Counted from the first letter of the stretch, positions 45,326 to 54,907 are shown. The stretch is DNA of 64,000 bases from Lujinxingia sediminis (GCF_004005565.1 NZ_SADD01000002.1:523038-587037), one strand, 5' to 3'. A program made the numbers and translations. The notes: a model not told the origin generated them from the sequence alone.

Positions 45326-46528
45326 TCAGGGCACCTCTAGAAGCTCCGTGGGCACCGTCTCGAAGCGTACCCCGATACTGAACGCCCGCCCCTCATCGGT
45401 CTCGATATCGGCCAGCCCTGAGAGCCCTGCCAACCCACCGCAAAGCGTATTATCGGCCAGCGTACGGCACGCCGCCGACGCGGAGCTGCAGTTCTGCACA
45501 TCACTCGACGCCAGCGAACACTGGTAACGATCGTTGGTGCCCGTTCCCACATACGTAAAGAGCAGCGGGGTATCCTGGATGCACTCACACTCCAGCGCCG
45601 CCTCGTTCATCGACTCAAAGAAACGATCGCGCATCAACACCCCGGAAAGCTCGCCCTCCACCAGCGCAAAGCCTCCGCCGGCCTGCAAATTTGCCTGGGG
45701 ATCGTCGACCACCTGCGCGCGAATGCTCACATCAGTCAGCTCCAGCGCGATCGCCTCGATCATCCCGGGGAAGCGCGCGTTAAGGCTGCCTCCGCTCGCC
45801 CGCAACACCCCGCCCTCATCGACCCGCGCCGAAGTGAAACCAAAGCGCGGCGCGCCGTCTTCGTCATAACTCTCGGCGCTGACATACACAGCCCCCTCCC
45901 CCGAGAGGTTGGTCTGCGGCGTCTCTTCCGAATAATCCCCTTCGAGCACCTTCAGCTCCAGGCTGGCGTCGTAGGCGGTGTTGCCCCAGCTTTGAGCCTC
46001 CATCAAGTACATAAGCAGGCCGTTGTCGATGGCGAGCTGAATGTTGCCATTCACATCGCCCCCGAGCAGCGGACCGAGCGTGCCAACGACGTCGTTGCCC
46101 AGGTAGTTATCGATCGAGCCATCCCCGTTGATGTCGGCGCAACAGGTCTTATCGGTGACGATCTCAAACTTCGAAAAGTAGGTCCCCGGCCCAAAAGGAC
46201 CATCGGGGCACGTCTCATCATCGGAAGGATACGCGCACTCGACCGGAGGATAATCATTCTCATCGGGCCCCGGATCCACATCGGCATCCGGCTCGTCGGC
46301 GTCGGGCACATCCGCATCACCGGCGTCGGGCTCTGCCGCAGTGTCGGCATCTTCGCCACCATCGGGGGTTGAGTCACCGCCGGTATCCCCGGCGTCGTCA
46401 CCGCTGTCGGCCACAACCTCGGTGTCAGGAGCATCGGTGCCACCGACATCATCGCCGGAACACGCGCCGGTGAACATCATACCGGCAGCCACCATCGCCA
46501 GCCCGATAAGGTAACGCTGTTCTCTCAT
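45326..46528 (-). CDS. Lipoprotein with Asp-rich linker and DxNxDGxID motif
   Basis: About 400 residues from the ATG giving MREQRYLIGLAMVAAG; other close starts exist. The lipobox is MMFTGAC. A 65-residue acidic linker (SGDDVGGTDAPDTEVV, then TPDGGEDADTAAEPDAGDAD) is followed by a Cys-containing domain. CCADINGDGSIDNYLGNDVV, about residues 135-155, has calcium-loop spacing (DxNxDGxxD), as in dockerin-like or EF-hand loops. Two further segments look beta-rich, and the last 80 residues contain several Cys. I do not recognise the family. It probably sits on the outer membrane and may bind calcium (inference). Confidence 0.75.
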   Translation of the reverse strand: MREQRYLIGLAMVAAGMMFTGACSGDDVGGTDAPDTEVVADSGDDAGDTGGDSTPDGGEDADTAAEPDAGDADVPDADEPDADVDPGPDENDYPPVECAYPSDDETCPDGPFGPGTYFSKFEIVTDKTCCADINGDGSIDNYLGNDVVGTLGPLLGGDVNGNIQLAIDNGLLMYLMEAQSWGNTAYDASLELKVLEGDYSEETPQTNLSGEGAVYVSAESYDEDGAPRFGFTSARVDEGGVLRASGGSLNARFPGMIEAIALELTDVSIRAQVVDDPQANLQAGGGFALVEGELSGVLMRDRFFESMNEAALECECIQDTPLLFTYVGTGTNDRYQCSLASSDVQNCSSASAACRTLADNTLCGGLAGLSGLADIETDEGRAFSIGVRFETVPTELLEVP

Positions 46529-46708
46529 CACCCGCTCTCTCATCCCTGAAACCCGTTCGTCATGCCGCGGCGCTGCCCGAGGCCGGCCGGAGGCGTTCAT
46601 TTAAATACGTCTGGTGCTCATCGTCATCGCGATGTCCCGATGGTAGCCGCGGCTCCAAACACATTGCAAACGCCGCGCTGCGTCATCGCGATGCGGCACC
46701 CGATGCGC

Positions 46709-48820
46709 TCAGCCGAGTTCAACCTCACCATGCGTGAGCACCGGCTGACCCTTCTCATTGAGCGTCTCCAGACCATAGCGCCCCGGCTCCACCTCCCAGA
46801 TCCGCGTCGTCAGCTCCTGGCCCCGAAAGACCGGACGAGCAAAGCGCACCTTCATACGCCTGAGCCGCTCCACACGTCCCTCGGCCACGCCCTCCACCGC
46901 CGCGCGCGCCGCAAAAGCCATCGTGCAGAGCCCGTGCAGGATCACATCCGGCAGCCCCGCTGCGCGGGCCACCTCCTCATCGACATGAATGGGATTATGA
47001 TCGCCAGACGCCGCCGCGTAACGCCGCGGCTGGTCCTCGGCCACCACCTGCTCCTGGGTGAAGACAACCTCCGGCGACTCCCGCACCTCCTCGCCAGCCC
47101 TCACCTTCTTCGAGCCGTTGATCGTCTTCGTGCCGTCGCCAGACTTGCGCACAAAAAGCGAGCTCGACGCCTCCACCACAAGCCCCCCCTCCCGCATCAG
47201 CTGCTGGCGTACCTCAATGAGCCAGCCTGACGACTTCTCCTCCACCTTTGCGATCTCCGAGTGCGGCGACACACGATCTCCGGGACGCAGCACATCATAA
47301 AAGGTCATCTCCTGCTCCCCGTGCACCAGGCGCAGCACATCGGCGTTGAGTTCCTCATCGCGCATCGCCATCTCCAGAGCGCCGAGGAGCGGCTGCACCG
47401 CAAAGAGCGGCGCGGCCACAAGCCCTCCCTCTGCATCTTCACGGAGGTAGCGCGCCTGGCGATCATCGACCGCCTCGGCGTACGCGATCATCTCCGCGGG
47501 GTTGAGATCGCGAGGCGGCATCTTAAACCTCTTGCCCACAACCTCCCCGTTGGGGCCTTCGGCCCCCTGGCCGCTCCCCTCCGACGTTCCGCTCGTTGCC
47601 TGCACATCGGCCTTCGGCGCGCCGGCAGCGATCGCCCCGGCAGCCTGAAGGTCGAAGTAAGACGCGAACTTCATCAACACCCCCATGGCATCGGCTTTGA
47701 TCTGCCCGGACATAAAGGCCTTCTGCGCCGAGAGCTGACCTGCGGCCAGCTCAAGGAGCGTCTGCGCGCTGTCGAACGTCACCCTGGCGCTGACCGTGTC
47801 GGGGGTGCCCTCCACAACACTCGCACTCCCCTCGCTTACGCGCAGCCCGTAGGTACCGGCACCGCGAACCTCAAAGACCAGCCCGGCGTCCCAGCTCGCG
47901 CCGGCCTCCCGATCAAAGACCTGCGGGAGCGCCTCGAAGATCCCTCGCGCCCGCGCGGCATCCTCCACCGCACGCTCACTGCAGCTGCCAGCCGGCGCGG
48001 TGATCGCCTCAAAACGCCTGCCGACCTCCTCCACCGTCCAGGCATCCTCGCGCTCCACACCGGGCGTCGTCTCCATCATATACTCAAAATAGTGGCGACC
48101 ATGCGCCCCGAACACACGTCCCGAAACCCCGGCGGCATCCTCACTCGCGAGCCAGAGCACCAGCGGCGCGACGTCTTCCGCCGCATAGCTCTCGGGCACC
48201 ATGTCGAGCGCTTCGGTCATGCGGGTCTTGGCCACCGGCGCGATCGCGTTGCAGGTGATGTTGTAACGGGCGCACTCCAGCGCCACCACCCGCGTCAGCC
48301 CGGCGATGCCCGCCTTGGCCGCCCCGTAATTGCTCTGCCCGAAGTTCCCCTTAAGCCCCGCGTACGACGAGGTGTTGATGATACGCCCGCCCTGTCCGGC
48401 CTTGAGCATGGCCTCCACGGCGAACTTCGTGACCAGAAAGGTCCCCTTGAGATGCACGTCCAGGACCTGATCCCACATCGCCTCATTCATGCGCACAAGG
48501 GTCTTATCGCGCAAAATGCCGGCGTTATTAATGACGATGTCCAGGCGCCCAAAGCTCTCAATGGCGTGGGTCACCATCGCCTGCGCGTCGTCGGCGCTGG
48601 AGACCGAGCCGCGGTCGGCCACGGCCTTGCCGCCCAGCGCTTTGATCTCGTCGACGACCTTCTCAGCCAGGGCCTGCCCCTCATCCTCACCGTGGCGGCT
48701 CACGCCCAGATCGTTGACCACCACCGCCGCTCCAGCCTTCGCCAGGGCCAGCGCATACGCGCGCCCCAGCCCACCGCCGGCGCCGGTGATCAACGCAACC
48801 TTTCCATCAAACGCACCCAT
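46709..48820 (-). CDS. Fused SDR dehydrogenase - SCP2 - MaoC hydratase
   Basis: 703 residues from the ATG preceded by GAGGAGTGAAG. Residues 1-300: short-chain dehydrogenase (GAGGGLGRAYALALAKAGAA nucleotide loop, NNAGILRDK, INTSSYAGLKGNFGQSNYGA AAK active site). Residues about 310-390: SCP2-like sterol-carrier domain (PQVFDREAGASWDAGLVFEV, LSAQKAFMSGQIKADAMGVL). Residues about 430-703: MaoC/hydratase 2, with an N-terminal half and the catalytic YAAASGDHNPIHVDEEVARA hotdog helix. The combination matches peroxisomal multifunctional enzyme type 2, but there the order is SDR-hydratase-SCP2. It probably oxidises and hydrates fatty acyl-CoA intermediates. Confidence 0.9.
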   Translation of the reverse strand: MGAFDGKVALITGAGGGLGRAYALALAKAGAAVVVNDLGVSRHGEDEGQALAEKVVDEIKALGGKAVADRGSVSSADDAQAMVTHAIESFGRLDIVINNAGILRDKTLVRMNEAMWDQVLDVHLKGTFLVTKFAVEAMLKAGQGGRIINTSSYAGLKGNFGQSNYGAAKAGIAGLTRVVALECARYNITCNAIAPVAKTRMTEALDMVPESYAAEDVAPLVLWLASEDAAGVSGRVFGAHGRHYFEYMMETTPGVEREDAWTVEEVGRRFEAITAPAGSCSERAVEDAARARGIFEALPQVFDREAGASWDAGLVFEVRGAGTYGLRVSEGSASVVEGTPDTVSARVTFDSAQTLLELAAGQLSAQKAFMSGQIKADAMGVLMKFASYFDLQAAGAIAAGAPKADVQATSGTSEGSGQGAEGPNGEVVGKRFKMPPRDLNPAEMIAYAEAVDDRQARYLREDAEGGLVAAPLFAVQPLLGALEMAMRDEELNADVLRLVHGEQEMTFYDVLRPGDRVSPHSEIAKVEEKSSGWLIEVRQQLMREGGLVVEASSSLFVRKSGDGTKTINGSKKVRAGEEVRESPEVVFTQEQVVAEDQPRRYAAASGDHNPIHVDEEVARAAGLPDVILHGLCTMAFAARAAVEGVAEGRVERLRRMKVRFARPVFRGQELTTRIWEVEPGRYGLETLNEKGQPVLTHGEVELG

Positions 48821-49037
48821 CTTCACTCCTCTCATTGCCGTGCTCTAAGAAGGCATCTTCAACATCGCTTCTCACCGCCCCGCGACGCCAGGTGCTCGCC
48901 AGCAGCCCCCGTGCCAACGCGCCCGCCCCGGCGGTCTGGACCATCACCTCACACACCATCATCAGGCGCACGTCCACCTCGCCCATGTCCTGCCCCGGAG
49001 CCGGACGACACACGCCCCCCCAACGCTGCATCGTCAT
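48807..49037 (-). CDS. Doubtful small ORF before the SDR-SCP2-MaoC gene
   Basis: A 76-codon frame (MTMQRWGGVCRPAPGQ...) overlaps the SDR gene start by 14 bases and has an AGGTAGG sequence upstream. No family or motif is visible and it may simply be leader sequence. It is recorded because the gap would otherwise be empty. Confidence 0.25.
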   Translation of the reverse strand: MTMQRWGGVCRPAPGQDMGEVDVRLMMVCEVMVQTAGAGALARGLLASTWRRGAVRSDVEDAFLEHGNERSEDGCV

Positions 49038-49055
49038 CCTACCTGCTCGCCAGAC

Positions 49056-49403
49056 TCAGCCCGGAGGCCAGGAGAACGCACGCCCGCCCAGCACATGCAC
49101 GTGCAGATGAAAGACCGTCTGACCGACTTCCGCCCCGTTGTTGACCACCAGCCGAAAGCCGCTCTCCTCCAACCCCTCGATGCGCGCGACTTCTTTGGCC
49201 GCCAACATCAACGTGCCCAGCAAAAGCGCATCGTCTTCGTCGGCCTGCCCCACGTTGACGATGGGCTTTTTGGGGATCACCAGCACATGCACCGGCGCGG
49301 CCGGGTTGATATCCCGAAATGCCAGCACATCGTCGGTCTCGTAGACCTTATCGCAGGGAAGCTCCCCGCGAATGATTTTCGAAAAGATCGTCTCGTTGCT
49401 CAC
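49056..49403 (-). CDS. HIT family nucleotide hydrolase
   Basis: 115 residues, the size of HINT-like proteins. The histidine triad is complete: His99, His101 and His103 in QTVFHLHVHVLGG. The N-terminal part matches the family (IFSKIIRGELPCDKVYETDD, LAFRDINPAAPVHVLVIPKK). Such proteins cleave AMP-lysine or AMP-linked substrates and purine-phosphoramidates. It is the first gene of a possible run with the SDR fusion, but 236 bases separate them. Confidence 0.95.
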   Translation of the reverse strand: MSNETIFSKIIRGELPCDKVYETDDVLAFRDINPAAPVHVLVIPKKPIVNVGQADEDDALLLGTLMLAAKEVARIEGLEESGFRLVVNNGAEVGQTVFHLHVHVLGGRAFSWPPG

Positions 49404-49548
49404 ATCATCTCCTGACGTATTCAGATTTCATTCGGACTCATATCCCCCGAACCCTGCACACATGTTCCCAGGTGTCGCAAAACCATAGGCTCGCCGCAGC
49501 CCTTTGCCAAACCGGTTCACACGTTGTTTCAACTTCGCAGGCTCGGGC

Positions 49549-50490
49549 CTAACCCTCGTCCCCCTGCTCCTCCTCCGCAGTGACGCGGGGAGGACGCGGC
49601 CCCAGAAACGCGAGCGCGCCGGGCCGCACCGAAAACGCAAACTCCCGACCGGGAAAACTCTCCCCATCGAGGTTCAGCGGCACCTCCTCCTCAAAGCGAA
49701 GATGCGCCTCTTTGACCCGGCGGTAGACGATGTCGTGGCAGTCGGTGGCCTCGGGCTGACTGACCAGCTCGCGCATCTGCCGAACCATCTCGCTAAGCCC
49801 CATCGCCGGCACGATCACCAGATCGAGCAGGCCATCGTCGACCCGGGCCGCCGGGCAAAAGCTCCAGCCGCCGCCGGACTGCGGGCCGTTTCCCACAAAG
49901 ATAAACGCCGCATCCCCCTCCCACTCCAACCCGGGAGCGCGGGCGTTAAGATGATGCACCGGCAGATCAAAAGCAGCGGGAATGGCTTTGACAAAATAGG
50001 CCAGACTTCCGGCCACATCTTTAAAGCCACGGGAGGTCTCGGCGGTGACCGTCGCGCCCGCCCCGGCAGTCGCCATGTTGATAAAATGACGATCGTTGAT
50101 GCGCCCCACATCCACCGGCCAGGGCGCTTCATCAAGCCACCCGGCCAGCTGCGCGGGGCTCTCTTTTGGGTCGACCCCCAACGCGCCTAAAAAGTCGTTG
50201 CCGGTGCCGTAGGGAAGCCCGGCCATCGCCGGGCGCTGCGCCTCATCGAGCGCCATCAGCGCGTTGGCCACCTCATGCAACGTGCCGTCGCCGCCGCAGG
50301 CCACCACCAACTCTGCCCCGTCTTCGGCAGCCTCCCTCACCGCGCGCGCACCGTCACCCTCCTCCCAGGTGCAGCGCGGGCACACCCGGTAGCCCTTCTG
50401 GCGAAGCTCCCCCACAAGCTCACGCAACGCATCATCGGCCGCCGAGCTCGGGTTAAGCACCATGTAGATCGCCGCTTCTTTTTGGATCAT
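49549..50490 (-). CDS. Diacylglycerol/lipid kinase family protein (DAGK_cat)
   Basis: 313 residues from the ATG preceded by AGGTTCGCG. The N-terminal catalytic domain shows IYMVLNPSSAADDALRELVG, the GGDGT motif at residues 66-70 (LVVACGGDGTLHEVANALMA) and GLPYGTGNDFLGALG, as in YegS/DgkB/LCB5. The C-terminal beta-sandwich (FINMATAGAGATVTAETSRG, DDGLLDLVIVPAMGLSEMVR, VPLNLDGESFPGREFAFSV) is also typical. It phosphorylates a lipid such as diacylglycerol; the specific lipid cannot be told. Confidence 0.93.
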   Translation of the reverse strand: MIQKEAAIYMVLNPSSAADDALRELVGELRQKGYRVCPRCTWEEGDGARAVREAAEDGAELVVACGGDGTLHEVANALMALDEAQRPAMAGLPYGTGNDFLGALGVDPKESPAQLAGWLDEAPWPVDVGRINDRHFINMATAGAGATVTAETSRGFKDVAGSLAYFVKAIPAAFDLPVHHLNARAPGLEWEGDAAFIFVGNGPQSGGGWSFCPAARVDDGLLDLVIVPAMGLSEMVRQMRELVSQPEATDCHDIVYRRVKEAHLRFEEEVPLNLDGESFPGREFAFSVRPGALAFLGPRPPRVTAEEEQGDEG

Positions 50491-50630
50491 CGCGAACCTC
50501 ATCAAGAGTTCAGAGCGTCGCGCCGACGCACGTATTGAAATGCTGCTCGTCACGCTCTAACCTTCGCGCTGCACTCAACTTTCAAAGTGATTTTGTCGTC
50601 GCATCACCCGCGACGCCTCCGGAGGATAGG

Positions 50631-53222
50631 ATGAACCGAGCGCTTTTACGACGTGTTCGCCGGCACATGCTCGCGAGCCTGATGATCATCACACTGAGCC
50701 TTACCCTGGGTGCGTGTGGCTCCGAGACAGGCGGAGCCAACACCCCGGACACAGGCGGTCTCACCGATGTGGGCACCGACGCCGATGATCCCGAAGACAC
50801 CGAAGACACCGGTGACGCCGAAGATCCCGGCGACGCCGACAATTGCGACGTCTGCACCCCGGGCACCTCACGCTGCACCGACGAAGGCGCGCAAAACTGC
50901 GTGAGCCTTCAGGGCTGCGCACAGTGGGCCGACCCGGTGGTCTGCCAGACTGACGAAGTTTGCACCGGCGGGCGCTGCGCCGCAGGCTGCGAGGAGATCT
51001 GCGAGGTCGACGCCAGCGAGTGCGCCGGCGAAGGCGTGCGCACCTGCATCGAGAACATCGATGGCTGTCCGGAGTGGTCCGATGTTCAATCCTGCGAAGG
51101 CGACCTGATCTGCTCCGGCGGCCAATGCCAGTCGAGCTGCGAAGATGCCTGCACCGATGGCGAACTTCGCTGCGACGGCGACGGCGCCTTTCAGGCCTGC
51201 GAGCAACAGAGCACCGGATGCCTGGACTGGTCTGCCACCGAGTCCTGCGGCGAAAACCTCACCTGCGACGAAGGCATCTGCATCGGCTGCACCGATGGCG
51301 AGGAACGCTGCTCGGCCGACGCCACAAGCGTGGAGACCTGCCAGAGTGGCGCGTGGACTCCCAGCCAGTCCTGCCCCCTGAGCTGTTCGGCCGGCCAGTG
51401 CGACGATGAGGTTGCATGCCAGCCCGGCGTTCGCCGCTGCAACGGCCAGGTCGCCGAGCTCTGCAACGCCACTGGCACCGCCTACCTTCACGTGGCCACC
51501 TGTGCTGTGAGCTGCAACGCGGGTCTTTGCACCGGCGCCTGTGAGCCCGGTCAGCGGCGCTGCAACGGCCAGAACATCGAAACCTGCAACAGCTCTGGCA
51601 CCGCCTGGGAAGTTGCCGAAACCTGCGCTGGCAGCTGCGACATCACCGCCGCAACCTGCGCACTTGATGAACTCGACATTAGCACCGACATCAACCTCGA
51701 CGGACTCGTACTCGTCGACGGCCCCTTCATCGTGCGCCCCGGCGTCACGGTCACCAGCCCCACCGGTGACCTGACCATCCGCGCAAGCTCCATTCATGTG
51801 GAACTGGGCGGCTCCATCGTCCTCGCACCCACCGGCCAAACCGCCGCCGGCAGAGGTGTTGATGGTGTCTACTGCGCCTACCCCACCTACGTGTACACCG
51901 ATGGCACCGGCGGGGGCTACGGCACCCGCGGCCAGGCGCAGACCTGCCGCTCCGGCGGCTCAATTCACGGAGTGGAACCCAACTCCGATGTCAGCGCCGG
52001 CAGCCCCGGAGGAAAAGGATACGGCAACAACGGCACCCCCGGCGGCCTGGGCGGCGGCCGCTTGAGTCTGGAGGCCAACACCATCCTCATTGAAGGCAGC
52101 CTGCGCGCCGACGGCCAGGATGTTCTGGACGGCGCCGCCTACCAGGGCGGCGCAGGCTCCGGCGGTGGCATTCGTCTGGCCGCCAACGACCTGACGGTCT
52201 CCGGCACCATCAGCGCCGCCGGTGGTATCACCGACAACGGCGCGGGCCACGGAGGTGAGGGCCGCCTCAAGCTCTTCTACGGCGACGCCATCGAGATCAC
52301 CGGCACCGTCACCGGCGTCCTCACGCAAGACATCCTGCCGCCGCTCCAGCTTTTCAGTTCCACGCACCCGGTCAGCGATCGTGTCTATAACGACGACTTT
52401 GACACCATCGCGCTGAGCTGGGAGCGCCCCTTCCCCGGCCTGCAGGGCTACTACCACCGCGTCGATCGCAACCCCTACACCCTGGTGGAGCCCTCCAACG
52501 GTCAATTCACCGACCAGGATGTCATCACCTACACCCGCGACGACGTCGACGCTGGACGCAACTACCTGCACGTCACCTCGGTCGACAGCGGCTTTGAAGT
52601 CGGTGAGTCGCCCACTCACTTCACCGTGCGCCTGACCGACGGGCCCCCCACCCTCTCCAGCGACACTCACTCCAACTCCGCCAACTTCTACACCAACGAC
52701 GACGCCTTCATCCGCTGGACCGATCGCCACGACGACAGCAACTTCACCGGCTACCGCTACGTCATCGATCGTTTTGGTGACACCATCCCCACCCACGACG
52801 ATCTCGCCCTCCCGGTCACCCAGAAGCAGATCCTGCTGGCCGACCTCGATCCGGGCATCTGGGCCTTCCATCTGGTTTCGGTTGACACCATGGGCTACCT
52901 CAACCGGACCGCCTCCACCTACGTGCTGCGCATCGGCGAGGATCCCGGCAAAGGCTCGGTCAGCGGCATTGTCACCGACAGCAGCGGGCAGCCTGTGGCA
53001 AACGCCACCATCTCGCTCAACCGCGGGCTTATCAACAGCACAGTGCCCGCGATGCACACCACCGCCAGTGGCACCTTCAACCTGCAGAACGTGCCGGCCG
53101 GTGAGTGGGAAGTGGGCGTCTACATCGAAAGCTCCACCACCGGAACCTTCGAGCTCACCCACACCCACGACATCGTGGTCAACGCCGATCTGACCACCAA
53201 CGTCACGGTCACCATGCCCTGA
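50631..53222 (+). CDS. Large Cys-rich lipoprotein with C-terminal carboxypeptidase-regulatory-like domain
   Basis: 863 residues from the ATG with GGAGGATAGG. The lipobox is LSLTLGAC (Cys29). An acidic linker follows (TDVGTDADDPEDTEDTGDAE). Residues about 65-350 are seven or eight Cys-rich repeats of about 35 residues with spacing like CxxGxxRCxGxxxxxCxxxGxxW (CEPGQRRCNGQNIETCNSSG), a type abundant in myxobacterial-type surface proteins. The middle (350-560) is a Gly-rich beta-helix-like region, followed by two Fn3-like beta-sandwiches. The last 90 residues (GSVSGIVTDSSGQPVANATI) are a carboxypeptidase-regulatory-like or CNA_B-type domain. Likely a cell-surface adhesin (inference). Confidence 0.82.
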   Translation: MNRALLRRVRRHMLASLMIITLSLTLGACGSETGGANTPDTGGLTDVGTDADDPEDTEDTGDAEDPGDADNCDVCTPGTSRCTDEGAQNCVSLQGCAQWADPVVCQTDEVCTGGRCAAGCEEICEVDASECAGEGVRTCIENIDGCPEWSDVQSCEGDLICSGGQCQSSCEDACTDGELRCDGDGAFQACEQQSTGCLDWSATESCGENLTCDEGICIGCTDGEERCSADATSVETCQSGAWTPSQSCPLSCSAGQCDDEVACQPGVRRCNGQVAELCNATGTAYLHVATCAVSCNAGLCTGACEPGQRRCNGQNIETCNSSGTAWEVAETCAGSCDITAATCALDELDISTDINLDGLVLVDGPFIVRPGVTVTSPTGDLTIRASSIHVELGGSIVLAPTGQTAAGRGVDGVYCAYPTYVYTDGTGGGYGTRGQAQTCRSGGSIHGVEPNSDVSAGSPGGKGYGNNGTPGGLGGGRLSLEANTILIEGSLRADGQDVLDGAAYQGGAGSGGGIRLAANDLTVSGTISAAGGITDNGAGHGGEGRLKLFYGDAIEITGTVTGVLTQDILPPLQLFSSTHPVSDRVYNDDFDTIALSWERPFPGLQGYYHRVDRNPYTLVEPSNGQFTDQDVITYTRDDVDAGRNYLHVTSVDSGFEVGESPTHFTVRLTDGPPTLSSDTHSNSANFYTNDDAFIRWTDRHDDSNFTGYRYVIDRFGDTIPTHDDLALPVTQKQILLADLDPGIWAFHLVSVDTMGYLNRTASTYVLRIGEDPGKGSVSGIVTDSSGQPVANATISLNRGLINSTVPAMHTTASGTFNLQNVPAGEWEVGVYIESSTTGTFELTHTHDIVVNADLTTNVTVTMP

Positions 53223-53279
53223 TCGTGTTCACATAACGCGGTGTCATGCGTTTTTACAGGACACCCCGCGAAACCCCCG

Positions 53280-53320
53280 GCAGGCGCAAAAATCACCCTT
53301 TGATTTTTGCGCCTGCTTTG
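53280..53320 (+). terminator. Intrinsic terminator
   Basis: GCAGGCGCAAAAATCA pairs over 16 bp with TGATTTTTGCGCCTGC, followed by TTTGCTT. It follows the large lipoprotein gene by about 60 bases. Confidence 0.92.
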
Positions 53321-53491
53321 CTTAACGTCCCTTCCATTGACGCAATGTAACACGTGCTCACCAGCACGAAGCCCCCGAAAGGCGCTTCTGACTGGGGAGT
53401 CAGTTTCGGGTTTGATCCCCGTTCCCGCTTATGCTTTGGTATCCCCACTTCGTTCCATAATGCTGATTCCGCCCCCTTCAAAGGAGTCTCC

Positions 53492-53950
53492 ATGCGCTAC
53501 AACTTTGGCCCAAAAGCCAGCTGGTTCGCGCTGCTTTTGAGCGCATTGCTCATGGCCACGGCCTGTAACACCACCGATCCCACCAACACTCAGCCTACCC
53601 CCGATAACCAGGTCGGCGAGGATACCGGAAACAATCCCGGTCCCGAAGACGACACCGGAAACAATCCCGGTCCCGAAGACGACACCGGAAACAATCCCGG
53701 TCCTGAAGATGACACCGGAAACAATCCCGGCCCTGAAGACGACGCCGGAAACAATCCCGGTCCTGAAGACGATGCCGGAAACACCCCCGAGCCAGCAGCG
53801 CCCGTGGGCTCGATCGTGCAACAGAGCGCCGGCGCCCAGAGCGCCAGCTCGGAGAGCTACCAGCTGCGCCTCAACCTCGGCGCTCCGACCGCAGCTCCCG
53901 CAGAGAGTTCCAGCTACAAAGCTCGACCGGCCGTAGGTGCCGGCAACTAA
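53492..53950 (+). CDS. Small lipoprotein with DTGNNPGPED repeats
   Basis: 152 residues from the ATG with AAGGAGTCTCC. The lipobox is LLMATAC (Cys about 25). Residues about 44-103 consist of six copies of DTGNNPGPED-like decapeptides, encoded by almost identical 30-base units (next entry). A short C-terminal tail (SIVQQSAGAQSASSESYQLR, then GAPTAAPAESSSYKARPAVG) has no recognised domain. The length suggests a flexible surface spacer. The next gene starts 81 bases downstream and may be co-expressed. The true role is unknown. Confidence 0.75.
   Translation: MRYNFGPKASWFALLLSALLMATACNTTDPTNTQPTPDNQVGEDTGNNPGPEDDTGNNPGPEDDTGNNPGPEDDTGNNPGPEDDAGNNPGPEDDAGNTPEPAAPVGSIVQQSAGAQSASSESYQLRLNLGAPTAAPAESSSYKARPAVGAGN
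53621..53800 (+). repeat. Coding tandem repeat, six 30-base units
   Basis: Units start every 30 bases (53621, 53651, 53681, 53711, 53741, 53771). The middle four differ at one to four positions; the last is diverged. Each unit encodes DTGNNPGPED or a close variant, so slippage leaves the frame intact. Confidence 0.93.
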
Positions 53951-54031
53951 TACGGATGGATGAACGCCCCCAACGCTCTGACCCAGACCTATCTGTACCT
54001 TCCAGACAAAACTCAACTCAGGGGAGAAAAC

Positions 54032-54835
54032 ATGAACACTTCCAGACTGCTCACCGGCCTCGCCACCGCCCTGGCCGCCACCGCCCTTGCGCTGCCCTCC
54101 GCGCTTGCTGAAACGCCCGCGCTCTACCCGGTTCAGGGCTACCTCACCGACGCCGATGGCGCTCCCATCGACGGCGAACTCGACATCCGCTTTCGCCTCT
54201 ACGATGCGTCTGAAAACGACGTCTTCACCGAGCTTGCCACGGTGAACATCGACAACGGCGCCTTCACTCACTACGTCGGCTCGGTCGAGAGCCTCGACGC
54301 CGAACTTTTTGCGCAATTCTCCGAGCTGAGCCTGGGCGTCAAGGTCGGCACCGACAGCGAAATGAGCCCCCGCATGGCTGTGGGCTCGGTGCCCTACGCC
54401 GCGCGTGCCAACAGCGCCGCGGTGGCCGACGTCGCCGCCGAACTCGCCGGCTTCAATTTGTTGGACTTCGTCCCCCGCGACGAGGCGGCTTCCATCACCG
54501 CCGGCATGCTCGCCGAGGGGTCTGTCGATGTCGCGGCGGTCGACGGTGCTCAGCCCATCTACCGCGTGACCAACGATTTTTGCGACGTACGTCCAGGGAC
54601 GCTCTCGTTTAGAAGCAAATGCTACGCCAACCAGAAGCACGTCGATAGCTGCAACAACACATGTAACAGGCAAACTCGCGCGCGTATGTGTAATGGCCAT
54701 TGTGGATGCGTTAATCACACCATCATCTTAACCCCCTGCCCTATCGGACAAGTTTGTCCGCCGCCTCCCCCCAACCCCTGGCCCTCCGCTCCGCAATGCG
54801 ACAACGAGCTGGTCGGCCACATCCTGCCCCAGTGA
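54032..54835 (+). CDS. Secreted protein with N-terminal stalk domain and Cys-rich tail
   Basis: 267 residues from the ATG with GGGGAGAAAAC. Signal peptide ending SALAETPA. Residues 27-145 match a widespread exported module (YPVQGYLTDADGAPIDGELD, FRLYDASENDVFTELATVNI, FTHYVGSVESLDAELFAQFS, PRMAVGSVPYAARANSAA), often found at the start of large surface proteins of delta-proteobacteria and planctomycetes. The last 75 residues have eleven Cys (CDVRPGTLSFRSKCYAN, CNNTCNRQTRARMCNGHCGC), and the codon use there is less GC-biased than the rest, hinting at a separate origin. Function unknown. Confidence 0.75.
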   Translation: MNTSRLLTGLATALAATALALPSALAETPALYPVQGYLTDADGAPIDGELDIRFRLYDASENDVFTELATVNIDNGAFTHYVGSVESLDAELFAQFSELSLGVKVGTDSEMSPRMAVGSVPYAARANSAAVADVAAELAGFNLLDFVPRDEAASITAGMLAEGSVDVAAVDGAQPIYRVTNDFCDVRPGTLSFRSKCYANQKHVDSCNNTCNRQTRARMCNGHCGCVNHTIILTPCPIGQVCPPPPPNPWPSAPQCDNELVGHILPQ

Positions 54836-54907
54836 TGCCTCACCCATCACTGCCGCAAAAAGCTAAGGCGCCACAGCGCGCCTGAACCCTGCAGCCCGCA
54901 CTCCATG

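Noticed and set aside
46000..46200. True dockerin domain in the lipoprotein at 45326-46528
   Set aside because: Only one DxNxDGxxD calcium-type loop is present; dockerins need two copies and no cohesin-type partner is visible.
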